From NCBI GenBank assembly GCA_003210075.1, contig QCNR01000004.1, forward strand, positions 1 through 64,000: a stretch of DNA of 64,000 nucleotides. The letters are read 5' to 3'. Under the pieces are notes generated by a model that saw only the letters and a program-made list of their open reading frames with translations, did no database searches and was not told where the DNA came from. Position numbers and translations under genes: made by a program. Shown piece by piece: positions 47,236 through 58,318 of the stretch (positions are counted from its first letter, which is position 1; every line of letters starts with the position of its first letter). The stretch comes from Pelagibacteraceae bacterium AG-426-G09. Its GTDB lineage: Bacteria; Pseudomonadota; Alphaproteobacteria; Pelagibacterales; Pelagibacteraceae.

Positions 47236-48501
47236 ATGAGAATTGCAATAATTGGTAGTGGTGGAAGAGAGCATGCAATTTGCCAAAAAATTTATATCTC
47301 TTCAAAGGTGGAAAAAATATTTTGTATTCCTGGAAATGGTGGAACAAAAAAAATTGCTGAAAATATTAATATTGATCTTAAAAATTTTGAAAAAATAAAG
47401 TCTTTTTTAATTAAAGAAAAAATTGATTTTACAATTATTGGGCCTGAAGAGCCGTTGGTAAAAGGTATTGTTGATTTTTTGAGAAATAATAATTTAAGAG
47501 TTTTTGGTCCAGATAAATACTGCTCTCAGTTAGAAGGGTCAAAAATTTTTACAAAGAAAATCTGCGAAATAGAGAAAATACCTACTGCAAATTTTAGAAT
47601 CTTTAAAGATTTCAAATCCTCGATCAATTTTTTAAAAGATCAAGTATATCCTTTAGTTGTAAAAGCTGATGGACTGGCGGCTGGTAAGGGTGTTTATATT
47701 TGTGAAAATTTTCAAAATGCTAAGATAGCAACTGAGGAAATTTTTGGTGGTAAATTTGGTAAAGCAGATGAAATTTTAATAGAAGATTTTTTGAGTGGAG
47801 AAGAGATGAGTTTTTTTATCCTCTACGATAACAAAACATTTAAAATTTTTAATACAGCTCAAGATCATAAAAGAGTTTTTGAAGGTGATAAGGGGAAAAA
47901 TACTGGGGGAATGGGAGCTTACAGTCCTTCAAGACTTATTGACAAGGATCTTGAAAAAAAAATTATAAATACAATTATTTTACCTACTTTGAATCATTTA
48001 AAAAAAAATGGTGGTACTTATGTTGGTTTTTTATATGCAGGTTTAATGATTAAAAATAATGACCCATATTTGATAGAATATAATGTAAGGATGGGTGATC
48101 CAGAATGCCAAACAATTTTACCTTTATTAGAAAATGATTTTGCAGGGTTAATCAATAAATGTATAGAAGGTGATTTAATCAATGAGGAAATTAAGTGGAA
48201 AAATAAAAAAAGTATTTGTGTTGTCCTTACCTCAAAAGGATATCCAGATGATTATAAAAAAAATGTATTAATCAAAAATTTAGAAAATTATGAAAATAGT
48301 GAAAACCAATATATTTTCCATGCGGGAACAAAATTTTATAAGGAAAAATATTTTTCAACTGGAGGAAGAGTATTAAATTTTGTTTCACTTGATAACGATT
48401 TTAAATCCGCGAGAAGCAATTCAATTAAATTAATTGAAAATTTAAATTGGGAAAATGGTTTTTATAGAAAAGATATAGGTTTCAGAGTTATAGATAAATA
48501 A
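47236..48501 (+). CDS. purD: Phosphoribosylamine-glycine ligase
   Basis: Second step of purine synthesis: PRA + glycine + ATP to GAR. It is 421 residues of the ATP-grasp fold. Signatures are IIGSGGREHAICQ at the start, GPEEPLVKGIVD, KADGLAAGKGVYIC, GAYSPSRLI and YNVRMGDPECQTILP. It uses PRPP-derived PRA, linking it to prs at the left of the window. It overlaps rsmD by one base (TAATG). Confidence 0.97.
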   Translation: MRIAIIGSGGREHAICQKIYISSKVEKIFCIPGNGGTKKIAENINIDLKNFEKIKSFLIKEKIDFTIIGPEEPLVKGIVDFLRNNNLRVFGPDKYCSQLEGSKIFTKKICEIEKIPTANFRIFKDFKSSINFLKDQVYPLVVKADGLAAGKGVYICENFQNAKIATEEIFGGKFGKADEILIEDFLSGEEMSFFILYDNKTFKIFNTAQDHKRVFEGDKGKNTGGMGAYSPSRLIDKDLEKKIINTIILPTLNHLKKNGGTYVGFLYAGLMIKNNDPYLIEYNVRMGDPECQTILPLLENDFAGLINKCIEGDLINEEIKWKNKKSICVVLTSKGYPDDYKKNVLIKNLENYENSENQYIFHAGTKFYKEKYFSTGGRVLNFVSLDNDFKSARSNSIKLIENLNWENGFYRKDIGFRVIDK

Positions 48502-49067
48502 TGAGAATAATTTCAGGAATAGCAAAAGGAAAAAAATTATTAACACCAACAGATAAGAAAACAAGACCATTAAAAGATATGGTTAGGGAGGCAATATTTA
48601 ATATTATAAAACATTCTAACTTAATCGATTTAGAGATCGATCAATGTAAAATTTTAGATCTATTTTCAGGTGTTGGATCATTTGGTTTAGAAGCAATTTC
48701 AAGAGGCGCAAAAGAAGTAGTGTTTTTCGAAAACTACAAGCCAACAGTTAAATTATTGATGAAAAATATTGATAATTTAGAATTTTCAAAAAAAGTTAAA
48801 GTTTATAATGAGAGTATTTATAATAAAAATATATTTGAAAAAATAAAAAAAAATTTTAATATTATATTTTTAGACCCACCTTACAGAGATAAGAATATAA
48901 ATATTACTTTAGAAAACTTATTTAGTTCAAAATTATTAAATTCAAATACGTTAATAATAATTCATAGACATAACAAAACTTTTGATAAATTCGAAAAAAA
49001 TTTTAAAATTTCAAGGCAGGAAATTTATGGAACTTCAAAAATATTATTTGGTTATTTTAATATTTAA
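48501..49067 (+). CDS. rsmD: 16S rRNA (guanine-966-N2)-methyltransferase
   Basis: SAM-dependent methyltransferase acting on 16S rRNA in the 30S subunit. It is 188 residues. The N-terminal RIISGIAKGKKLLTP, the RPLKDMVREAIFNII block, motif I LDLFSGVGSFGLEAISRGA and the catalytic LDPPYRD are all RsmD features. It follows purD with one shared base. Its last 11 bases overlap the convergent pgi gene. Confidence 0.95.
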   Translation: MRIISGIAKGKKLLTPTDKKTRPLKDMVREAIFNIIKHSNLIDLEIDQCKILDLFSGVGSFGLEAISRGAKEVVFFENYKPTVKLLMKNIDNLEFSKKVKVYNESIYNKNIFEKIKKNFNIIFLDPPYRDKNINITLENLFSSKLLNSNTLIIIHRHNKTFDKFEKNFKISRQEIYGTSKILFGYFNI

Positions 49068-50217
49068 GTATTTTAAATGTTTCATTTTTTACTTGTTCTA
49101 CTGCAGGCTGATCTAAAGGATTAATTTTTAATAAATTAGATAACAAAATTACCTCTAGTGTAAAAAAACAAAAAAGCTTACCCAATGTTTCTTCATCTCT
49201 TTTTTTAATAAAAAAAGATCTAAATGGTATTTTTTTATTTTTAAATATGTTTTCAGTAGCAACACGTTGGGCATTTAATATATCAAAAGCTCTTTTGTTT
49301 TTTAAAAATTTAAAATTACTTCCTAAAGCTTGTTTGTTAAACTTTAAAGTATTTGAATCCTTGACTATAAATAATGTAAAAAAATTTGATTTAAAGCCAT
49401 CCAAATATAATTGAAGTACACTATGATTATCTTTTGGCATTGAGGAAATTATTGGAAGTATTCCTTTTGATTTTTTGCCCAAACTTTCAGAGACTAGTTG
49501 CTGATACCATTTAAACAAATCTTCAGAATTTGGATCATAATTTAAAATTATTGAATTAAATTTTCCTTTTTTTATAAAATTAAATGTACTTAAAACGTTA
49601 TGAGTCAATTGTTGTAAAAAATTTTTTTTTATAATTAAATTGTTATACTGTTTAAATTTACTTTCATCTAAACCCATGAGTTGCGAGGGCAACATTCCTA
49701 CTTCTGACAAAACTGAAAATCTTCCACCTATAAAGTTTTTATGTTCTATTACTTCAGACTTAAGCTTTTCAGCTAAATTTTGTAAGTAATTGTTTGTTTT
49801 TTCTGTGATAAAAATATTTTTATTTGTTTTGTGATAAATAGCACTAAAGTTTGAGGCGGTTTCCAAAGTATTTCCTGACTTAGAAATTATTATATTTAAT
49901 ACTTTTTTTTTGCTTTTATTTTTTAAATTAAGATTGTCAAAAAAAACTAATTTTTTTTTTATCTTATTCGTTAAAAAATTATATATTGCTTTTGCACCCA
50001 AACAAGATCCACCCATTCCTATAATATTAATATCCTTGAACTTCTTATATTTATTTATAAATTTTTGGTTATAGCTATATTTATAATTTTTTTTAAAGCT
50101 GATTAAAAATTTTGGCCAAATTTCAGTATCAATTTTTTTTAAATATTTTATTAATTTTGTTTTATCTTTAAATTTAATTTTCTGATCAAAATTTACTAAA
50201 GTTATATTTTTGTCCAT
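49057..50217 (-). CDS. pgi: Glucose-6-phosphate isomerase, short form
   Basis: Interconverts glucose 6-phosphate and fructose 6-phosphate. The sugar-isomerase blocks are MGGSCLGAKAIYNFL, IISKSGNTLETASNF, GGRFSVLSEVGMLP and the C-terminal NPLDQPAVEQVKN. It is 386 residues, shorter than the 450-550 of most family members, with the reduction mainly at the N-terminus and in loops. All main motifs remain, so it should be active. It starts on the stop of the lipoprotein gene. Confidence 0.9.
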   Translation of the reverse strand: MDKNITLVNFDQKIKFKDKTKLIKYLKKIDTEIWPKFLISFKKNYKYSYNQKFINKYKKFKDINIIGMGGSCLGAKAIYNFLTNKIKKKLVFFDNLNLKNKSKKKVLNIIISKSGNTLETASNFSAIYHKTNKNIFITEKTNNYLQNLAEKLKSEVIEHKNFIGGRFSVLSEVGMLPSQLMGLDESKFKQYNNLIIKKNFLQQLTHNVLSTFNFIKKGKFNSIILNYDPNSEDLFKWYQQLVSESLGKKSKGILPIISSMPKDNHSVLQLYLDGFKSNFFTLFIVKDSNTLKFNKQALGSNFKFLKNKRAFDILNAQRVATENIFKNKKIPFRSFFIKKRDEETLGKLFCFFTLEVILLSNLLKINPLDQPAVEQVKNETFKILKY

Positions 50218-50507
50218 TATTGTTCTATTTTTTTAATTATAGATTCTTGGAGCGTTCCGCTAGATGTTGTTACTGAATTTGTTTTAGTTTTTTGTTGTGA
50301 TTTTAATTTTTTTTCAAAATTAAAGTCATCGTTATTTGATTGTGCCTCTCCTTTTGGTGTAGGTAAATCGTCAATATCGGGCGGCATTACAAGGGGATTT
50401 TTCTTTTCAATTAAAAATTCGTCTGCTTTATCAGATCGTTTTACATTACCTGTGCATGCAGATATAAAAAAAAATAATACTAAGATTATTATAAAGTTAT
50501 TTTTCAT
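50217..50507 (-). CDS. BamF-like (DUF3035) outer-membrane lipoprotein
   Basis: A 96-residue predicted lipoprotein: hydrophobic signal with lipobox I-S-A-C18. The segment KADEFLIEKKNPLVMPPD resembles the (R)xPDEF motif of DUF3035/BamF, a lipoprotein of the alphaproteobacterial beta-barrel assembly machine. The rest is polar and probably unstructured. It lies directly after lspA, whose product processes lipoproteins, with an 11-base overlap. The ileS-lspA-DUF3035 order is known in alphaproteobacteria. The BamF role is inferred from motif and place. Confidence 0.75.
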   Translation of the reverse strand: MKNNFIIILVLFFFISACTGNVKRSDKADEFLIEKKNPLVMPPDIDDLPTPKGEAQSNNDDFNFEKKLKSQQKTKTNSVTTSSGTLQESIIKKIEQ

Positions 50508-50976
50508 TTTTTTTTTTGAATATTTCTAAAAATATTAATGTAAATATTCCAATTGTTATAAATATATCAGCAACATTGAAAACAAACCAGTGATAACCAT
50601 TATAATTTAGATCAATAAAATCTGGTACTGCTGAATAATTAACTCTATCGTATAAGTTGCCAAAAGAACCGCCTAAAATCATTGAAAAAAAAATTTTTTG
50701 TGTTTTGTCTGCAATAAATAATAAATAAATTATTACTAAATTTACTGTTAAGATTAAAGTTGTAATAATATTGTATGTTATTGCGTTATCGAGTTGGAAT
50801 AGACCAAAACCTATTCCTGAATTCCAAACTAATATAATATTTAAGAATGGATTAATTGAAATATCAAATATTTCATTACTTTGAGCTATATTTAAAACAT
50901 AAATTTTAGAAATTCTGTCTAAAAAAAAAATAAAAAAAATTATTAAAAAATTTAAAATAAATTCTTTTTTTATCAT
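50497..50976 (-). CDS. lspA: Lipoprotein signal peptidase (SPase II)
   Basis: Aspartyl protease that removes signal peptides from diacylglyceryl-prolipoproteins in the inner membrane. It is 159 residues with four helices. The catalytic Asp residues are in GGSFGNLYDRVNYSAVPDFI and FNVADIFITIGI. It follows ileS after 15 bases, a very common partnership, and overlaps the lipoprotein gene. Confidence 0.96.
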   Translation of the reverse strand: MIKKEFILNFLIIFFIFFLDRISKIYVLNIAQSNEIFDISINPFLNIILVWNSGIGFGLFQLDNAITYNIITTLILTVNLVIIYLLFIADKTQKIFFSMILGGSFGNLYDRVNYSAVPDFIDLNYNGYHWFVFNVADIFITIGIFTLIFLEIFKKKNEK

Positions 50977-50991
50977 ATTGTTAAATATAAA

Positions 50992-53715
50992 TTATCCATG
51001 TCTCTCACATTTACCTTTTCTTATTTTCCAGCAAACATTACATTTATTTCCTTCTGCCTTATAGGTTTCTACATAAATTTCCTCATTTAAAGCATTATCA
51101 AGCAAAACTTCTGCTCCGGACGTAATACAAAGTTCAGAAAAATCAAAATCTTTAGCAATATTATATAAATCTTTATTAAGTTTAATTATAATATTTGCTT
51201 CTAAACTTGACCCTATTAACTTATCTGCTCTTTTACTTTCAATACTTATATTTGCTATATCTCTTACTTTTTTTAATTTTTCCCATTTTTCATATAAAAT
51301 TTTGTTTTTCCAATTTTCAGGTGTTTTAATAAATTTTTTTAAGTGAATACTATCATTACTATTTTTACTTACTAATGAATAGATTTCCTCAGTTGTAAAA
51401 GAAAGAATTGGAGCAAACCATTTAAGCAAGCAATCTAAAAGCACATTCAATAATGTAATACAGTTTTTTCTTTTTTCAGAATTTATATTGTCACAATAAA
51501 GAGTATCTTTTCTTATGTCGAAATAAAATGCTGAAAGATCTACTGTGCAAAAATTTAATAATTCTTTATATAAATTATGAAATGTATAATTATTAAAATT
51601 TTTGTGAAAATTTTCATTTAAAATAGATAACTTGTGGAGCATATATTGCTCTAATTCTGGAAGTTTATTTATATCAATTTGGTTAAAACTTTGTTCTGAA
51701 AATTTATCATTAAGATTTCCTAATATATATCTGAAAGTGTTTCTTATTTTTCTATATGCTTCAGCATGTTGCTCAAGTATTGAATAATCAATTCTAAGGT
51801 CTTCTGCGTAATTTGAAGCTGCAACCCAAACTCTTAAAATATCTGCTCCATATTTTTTTAAAATTTCTTCAGGAGCAATTACATTTCCTAAAGATTTTGA
51901 CATTTTAAGACCTTTTCCATCAACTACAAATCCATGTGATAAAATTGATTCAAAAGGTGCTTTGCCTCTAGTGCCACAAGATTCTAATAAAGATGAATGA
52001 AACCATCCTCTATGTTGATCTGAACCTTCTAAATACATTGATGCTGGCCACTTAAGATCCTCTCTTTTTTCTAATACGAAAGAGTGTGTTGATCCACTAT
52101 CAAACCAAACCTCTACAATATCTTTAGATTGAACATAATCCTCTGATTTGTATTTCTCTCCTAAAAATCTCTGAAAGTCATCTGAAAACCAACAATCTGA
52201 ACCTTCTTTTTCATAAATCTTTGCGATATTTTCAAATACTTCATCATCTATTAAAACTTTATTATCTTTTTTTGAAACAAAAATTGGTAGCGGAACACCC
52301 CAAACTCTTTGTCTAGAAACACACCAATCAGGCCTTGTTTCAATCATAGATTTAATTCTTTCTTTGCCCTTGCTTGGATAAAATTTTGTTTCGTCAAGTG
52401 CTTTTAGTGCTAATTTTCTTAAACCATGGCTTTCCATAGAAATAAACCACTGCTGGGTAGCTCTATGAACTAAAGGTGCCTTTGATCTCCATGAATGTGG
52501 ATATGAATGTTTTAATTTTCCATTTGCAAGTAATCTTTTCATCTCTTTCAACTTTTCGATCACTATTGGATTTGCTTTAAAAATATGAGTTCCCTCAAAT
52601 TCTAAAATATGTTTTGTATATCTACCATCATCATCAACGGTCTCTAACGCTTTAATACCGTTGTTTATACATAAATTGAAATCATCAGGACCATGGCTTG
52701 GAGCACAATGGACAAAACCGGTTCCTTGCTCTGTAGTAACAAATCTTGCTTCTAACATTGGAACATCATAATCATAACCAATATCAAAAAAAGGATGATT
52801 GCAAACTACCCCTTTAAAAATTTTTCCAGGTAATTCTTTAAGTATTTTATATTTTTCAATTTTACATTCATTGATAAAAGATTCTAAAAGATCTTTAGCT
52901 ACTACAACTTTATTTTTATAAAAATCATTATCATCTTCTAATTCTATTACTAAATATTTTAAGCTTTCATTATAAGCTAAAGCTTTATTTGCTGGAATAG
53001 TCCATGGGGTAGTTGTCCAAATAACAATTTGGCAACCCTCTAAATCTTTTACATCTGTTTTTTTAATTATAAAGGATACATAAATCGTATCAGAAGTGTG
53101 GTCCATATACTCAACCTCTGCATCTGATAATGCGGTTTTCTCTACAGTTGACCATAAAACAGGTTTGTAACCTTTATAAAGACTTCCTTCTTTTAGAAAT
53201 TTTCCAAGCTCTCTTACAATCTGTGCCTCTGCATCAAAACTCATTGTGGAATAATAGTTTTCCCAATCTCCAATTACACCTAGCCTCTTAAATTGATCTT
53301 TGTGCACCTTAATCCACTTATTTGCAAAATCTCTGCATTCTTTTCTAAATTCAACTACAGGAACTTCATTTTTATTTTTTTTATTTTTTTTATATTGCTC
53401 CTCTATTTTCCACTCTATTGGTAGACCATGGCAGTCCCAACCTGGAACATATACGGAGTCTTTATTATCCATTTGATGAAATTTAGTTATTATATCTTTA
53501 AGAATTTTATTTAAAGCTGTGCCCATATGAATATTGCCATTTGCATAAGGTGGACCATCGTGTAAAATAAATTTTTCATTACCCTTGCTATCGTTTCTTA
53601 AATTTTCATATAAATTGATCTTATCCCAAAAATTAATGAGCTCAGGTTCCTTTAAAGGCAAATTCGCCTTCATAGAAAATGCAGTTTTTGGGAGATTCAG
53701 GTTTTCTTTGCTCAT
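50992..53715 (-). CDS. ileS: Isoleucyl-tRNA synthetase
   Basis: Class I synthetase charging tRNA-Ile, with CP1 editing domain. It is 907 residues. The HIGH-type motif is in PYANGNIHMGTALNK near residue 60, the editing-domain TTPWTIPANKALAY near 230, and KMSKS in LKMSKSLGNV near 605. The C-terminal zinc region is short: it ends CNVCWKIRKGKCERHG, giving C-x2-C and C-x2-H rather than two C-x2-C knuckles followed by a tail. It lies between ribF and lspA. Confidence 0.97.
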   Translation of the reverse strand: MSKENLNLPKTAFSMKANLPLKEPELINFWDKINLYENLRNDSKGNEKFILHDGPPYANGNIHMGTALNKILKDIITKFHQMDNKDSVYVPGWDCHGLPIEWKIEEQYKKNKKNKNEVPVVEFRKECRDFANKWIKVHKDQFKRLGVIGDWENYYSTMSFDAEAQIVRELGKFLKEGSLYKGYKPVLWSTVEKTALSDAEVEYMDHTSDTIYVSFIIKKTDVKDLEGCQIVIWTTTPWTIPANKALAYNESLKYLVIELEDDNDFYKNKVVVAKDLLESFINECKIEKYKILKELPGKIFKGVVCNHPFFDIGYDYDVPMLEARFVTTEQGTGFVHCAPSHGPDDFNLCINNGIKALETVDDDGRYTKHILEFEGTHIFKANPIVIEKLKEMKRLLANGKLKHSYPHSWRSKAPLVHRATQQWFISMESHGLRKLALKALDETKFYPSKGKERIKSMIETRPDWCVSRQRVWGVPLPIFVSKKDNKVLIDDEVFENIAKIYEKEGSDCWFSDDFQRFLGEKYKSEDYVQSKDIVEVWFDSGSTHSFVLEKREDLKWPASMYLEGSDQHRGWFHSSLLESCGTRGKAPFESILSHGFVVDGKGLKMSKSLGNVIAPEEILKKYGADILRVWVAASNYAEDLRIDYSILEQHAEAYRKIRNTFRYILGNLNDKFSEQSFNQIDINKLPELEQYMLHKLSILNENFHKNFNNYTFHNLYKELLNFCTVDLSAFYFDIRKDTLYCDNINSEKRKNCITLLNVLLDCLLKWFAPILSFTTEEIYSLVSKNSNDSIHLKKFIKTPENWKNKILYEKWEKLKKVRDIANISIESKRADKLIGSSLEANIIIKLNKDLYNIAKDFDFSELCITSGAEVLLDNALNEEIYVETYKAEGNKCNVCWKIRKGKCERHG

Positions 53716-53718
53716 GAT

Positions 53719-54642
53719 TTAATTCAAACTTTTATTCGCAACTTTGATATCTTTTTTAATTTGATTTGTCAGCTCTTTAATACTTTTAAACTTTTTTTCA
53801 GGTCTAATAAACTTAATAAATTCAACTTTTATTTTTTGATTATATATTTTTTGGTTAAAATTAAATAAATTAACTTCTAATAATATTTTTTTTTGATTAA
53901 AAGTAGGTCGATAACCTAAGTTTGCTATTCCATTTATTTTTTTATTTCTTCTATCAAGTTTTACCCTCACAGAATAAACTCCTGGTTTAGCAATTATATA
54001 TTCTCCAATATCAATATTACATGTTGCAAAACCAATTTTGCTACCAACTTTTCTACCTTTTTCTACAGTGCCTTCAATTTCCCAATTTCGGCTTAAATAT
54101 TTGTTTGCTTTAGATAAATTTCCATTCGATAAAAGCTTTCTAATTAATGTTGAAGAAACTAATTTATTATTTTTTTTTAATGGAGAGGGTATAATTAGTT
54201 TATAATTACATTTATTTTCATAAAATTTGAGTAAATTTACATCACCTTCTCTTTTATTGCCAAATTTAAAGTTATTGCTTACAAAAAGAAATTTGGCTCT
54301 GATTAATTTATTCAAACAATGTTGAACAAAAAATTCAGCTTTAATCTTCGAAAACTTTTTAGAAAATTTTTGATCAATTACAAAATCAACTTTCTGCATT
54401 TTAAGTTGATTTATTTTTTGAGAAATATTCATTAATTTAAAATTCTTTAAATTTTTATTAAAAAACATTTTTGGCATAGGATTAAATGTAATAACCCCAA
54501 TTTTTTTTTTATATTTTTTTTTGAATTCATTTGCTCTTTTAAACAGTTTTTGATGTCCTATATGTAACCCATCGAAATTTCCAATAAGTATAATTGAATT
54601 AAAATATTTATAAGGGATGTTAAAATTTTTAAAAACTTCCAT
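53719..54642 (-). CDS. ribF: Bifunctional riboflavin kinase / FAD synthetase
   Basis: Makes FMN then FAD from riboflavin. It is 307 residues. The N-terminal nucleotidyltransferase has LIGNFDGLHIGHQKLF (HIGH-like) and VSSTLIRKLLSNGN. The C-terminal kinase domain (about 180-305) has KGRKVGSKIGFATCNI and GVYSVRV. FAD is needed by CrtI, CrtY and the monooxygenase in this window, although that is not a specific link. It precedes ileS by three bases. Confidence 0.95.
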   Translation of the reverse strand: MEVFKNFNIPYKYFNSIILIGNFDGLHIGHQKLFKRANEFKKKYKKKIGVITFNPMPKMFFNKNLKNFKLMNISQKINQLKMQKVDFVIDQKFSKKFSKIKAEFFVQHCLNKLIRAKFLFVSNNFKFGNKREGDVNLLKFYENKCNYKLIIPSPLKKNNKLVSSTLIRKLLSNGNLSKANKYLSRNWEIEGTVEKGRKVGSKIGFATCNIDIGEYIIAKPGVYSVRVKLDRRNKKINGIANLGYRPTFNQKKILLEVNLFNFNQKIYNQKIKVEFIKFIRPEKKFKSIKELTNQIKKDIKVANKSLN

Positions 54643-54645
54643 TTT

Positions 54646-55458
54646 TTACCATTTTAAATTTTGTTGAATATAATCTACATCAACTTGATGCTTTTCGAAA
54701 AGTTTATTTAATTGATTTTTATCTTCATTCTTATGAATACCATTTAAAATTAGTAGAGAATGAAAATTTTGTATATTCGCTCCCCTTATATCGGTATTTA
54801 AGTTATCTCCAATACATAAAACTTTTTTGTTTTTTATATTTGAAGATTTTTGATAAACTAATGGATATGGTTTTCCAAAATATTTAACTATACCTCCAAT
54901 TTCTTCGAATACTTTGGCAATTGATCCAGCGCAATATTCTCTAACATCTCCTCTATCAACAATTAAATCTGGGTTAGTACAAACCATTTCCTTATTTTTA
55001 AAAGGAAATAAAAAATTCTTATAAAATTCAATATCGTCAATTTCATCAAATAAACCTGTGCAAAGCAAATAGTCTGCCTCTTCAGCTCGTTTTTGCTTTA
55101 ATGATATAAAATTTTTAAATAATCCAATATCATTAGTTGAACCTAAATGAAAAAATTTGAGATCCTTTTTTTCTGTGCTCAAATAATTTAGAGAACATTG
55201 TCCTGAAGTGTAAACCTTCAGGCTCTTTTTATCATCTAATCCTAATTTTTTTAAAAACCTAATAACATCCGAGTTTGGTCTGGGAGCATTAGTAAGTAAT
55301 ACATATTCTTTTCCTAAATTGTCTAATTCAGATAAAACATCAATTGCATCACTATTTAAAGCTATACCATTATGGATAACTCCCCATATATCTATAAAAA
55401 ATAGGTCAAAGTCATTCGCTACTTTTTTGAACCCTTTATCAGATAAATTAATAGCCAT
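54646..55458 (-). CDS. HAD-superfamily hydrolase, subclass IIA (TIGR01459-like)
   Basis: A 270-residue HAD phosphatase. The nucleophile Asp is in LFFIDIWGVIHNG, motif II is LLTNAPRPNSDV, and the C-terminal motif is KVLCIGDNLNTDIRGA, with FGKPYPLVYQ carrying the Lys. The DIWGV form marks the alphaproteobacterial TIGR01459 group, found beside groES/groEL or ribF in relatives. The substrate is unknown. It precedes ribF by three bases and is divergent from groES. Confidence 0.9.
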   Translation of the reverse strand: MAINLSDKGFKKVANDFDLFFIDIWGVIHNGIALNSDAIDVLSELDNLGKEYVLLTNAPRPNSDVIRFLKKLGLDDKKSLKVYTSGQCSLNYLSTEKKDLKFFHLGSTNDIGLFKNFISLKQKRAEEADYLLCTGLFDEIDDIEFYKNFLFPFKNKEMVCTNPDLIVDRGDVREYCAGSIAKVFEEIGGIVKYFGKPYPLVYQKSSNIKNKKVLCIGDNLNTDIRGANIQNFHSLLILNGIHKNEDKNQLNKLFEKHQVDVDYIQQNLKW

Positions 55459-55517
55459 TTTTTTAAAGTTACTTAAAAAAGCTATATATTCTTTGATTTT
55501 TTAAAGCAATAACCATC

Positions 55518-55546
55518 TTGAAAATGTCCAGCACTATATTTATATG
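55518..55546 (+). promoter_or_regulatory. Predicted groESL promoter
   Basis: TTGAAA at 55518-55523, a 17-base spacer, and TATATG at 55541-55546. The preceding C makes the -35 CTTGAAA, also the heat-shock sigma32 -35, but no C-rich sigma32 -10 is seen at proper spacing. No CIRCE inverted repeat is visible in the 113-base gap before groES. Confidence 0.45.
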
Positions 55547-55571
55547 TCCTCACATATTTATAGGAGAATTT

Positions 55572-55865
55572 ATGAAGTTTAAACCTTTACATGATAGAGT
55601 GCTAATAGAAGTTCTAGATAACCTTGAAAAAACTTCTGGAGGCATCATCATTCCAGATTCAGCTCAAGAAAAACCACAAGAAGGCAAAGTAGTTGCCGTA
55701 GGCGGAGGTGCCAAAACTGAAGATGGTAAAACTATTCCAATGGATGTTAAAGTTGGAGATAAAGTTCTATTTGGCAAATGGTCAGGAACTGAAATTAAAA
55801 TCGATGGTAAAGAATATAGCATAATGAAAGAGTCAGACATTATGGGTATTTCAACAGGTAAATAA
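55572..55865 (+). CDS. groES: Co-chaperonin GroES
   Basis: Heptameric lid of the GroEL chamber. It is 97 residues from the ATG at 55572, chosen because [13 protein letters not shown] is the family N-terminus and AGGAGA (55562-55567) lies just before it; the frame is open further upstream without similarity. The mobile-loop region [18 protein letters not shown] and the C-terminal domain [15 protein letters not shown] are normal. groEL follows after 25 bases. Confidence 0.98.
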   Translation: MKFKPLHDRVLIEVLDNLEKTSGGIIIPDSAQEKPQEGKVVAVGGGAKTEDGKTIPMDVKVGDKVLFGKWSGTEIKIDGKEYSIMKESDIMGISTGK

Positions 55866-55875
55866 TTTAAAGTAA

Positions 55876-57546
<1,671 letters not shown>

Positions 57547-57573
57547 TCCCAAATTTTTACACAAAATAAATTT

Positions 57574-57602
57574 AAAAAACCCCCACGTGTTGGGGGTTTT
57601 TT
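57574..57602. terminator. Strong bidirectional intrinsic terminator after groEL
   Basis: CCCCCA (57580-57585) pairs with TGGGGG (57591-57596) across the loop CGTGT. Six A bases before and a run of T bases after extend the stem and give a U-tract in either direction. It serves groEL and probably also the convergent YczE-like gene. It is the only GC-rich terminator I found in the window. Confidence 0.95.
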
Positions 57603-57613
57603 TTTATACTAAA

Positions 57614-58264
57614 TTAACTGTTAAAAACCTTATCTACCAGATAAAGCCCTAAAGCAACGGCAGGCCCTATTCCAAATGCAAACAATAGAGTTCCAATTCC
57701 AACTGTACCACCTAAATACCACCCAACAGAAACAACACTAATTTCAATAAATGCTCTTACAGCAGCAATTGGTAAATTTGATACTTTTTGCAAACCAATC
57801 ATAAGACCATCTCTTGGGCCTGGTCCTAAATTTGCAACCAAATATATTCCGCCACCTATACCAACTGTGAGTACAGCAACTACTGCTAAAATTATTTGTG
57901 AAATATAGCTTTCGGGAGAAGGAACAAAATTAATACACAAATCAATCATTCCAGCTATAATTAATGCATTTAATATTGTACCCATGCCTGGTTTTTGTTT
58001 TAATGGTATCCACATTATTAAAACAACTACACTAATAATAAATGTTATAACTCCAATAGAATAATTTACATTTAAAGAAATACCTTGAGCAAGAACACTC
58101 CACGGGGAAGCTCCACTTAAGGAAACAATCAGCAAGCCCTCACCCAATCCAAAAAGTGTTAGACCAAAGCACAAAAAGAAAAAGGTTGAAATCTTTGGCT
58201 TAAAATTAAATGGATATTTTGAGCTCCAACTAGTTTTAGGAATTTTTTTTATTGATAAAAACAT
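57614..58264 (-). CDS. YczE/YitT-like integral membrane protein
   Basis: A 216-residue membrane protein with about five or six helices. SGASPWSVLAQGIS near residue 55 and LGPGPRDGLMIGLQK near 150 are the repeated glycine-proline motifs of the YczE/YyaS family, whose function is uncertain. It is convergent with groEL, ending 11 bases past the terminator hairpin. Its start is 54 bases from the divergent exported protein. Confidence 0.83.
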   Translation of the reverse strand: MFLSIKKIPKTSWSSKYPFNFKPKISTFFFLCFGLTLFGLGEGLLIVSLSGASPWSVLAQGISLNVNYSIGVITFIISVVVLIMWIPLKQKPGMGTILNALIIAGMIDLCINFVPSPESYISQIILAVVAVLTVGIGGGIYLVANLGPGPRDGLMIGLQKVSNLPIAAVRAFIEISVVSVGWYLGGTVGIGTLLFAFGIGPAVALGLYLVDKVFNS

Positions 58265-58318
58265 AAAATAATAATTTCTTATATATCTTATAATAAATAA
58301 TTAATATAAAATTTAAGA

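Noticed and set aside
47219-47347. Upstream extension of the DUF2093 frame by 43 codons
   Set aside because: It lies antisense to the purD start and shows no similarity to the family, which begins at the Met encoded at 47218.
55518-55571. Upstream in-frame start for groES, adding 18 residues
   Set aside because: This region carries the predicted promoter. The ATG at 55572 has the Shine-Dalgarno and the family N-terminus.
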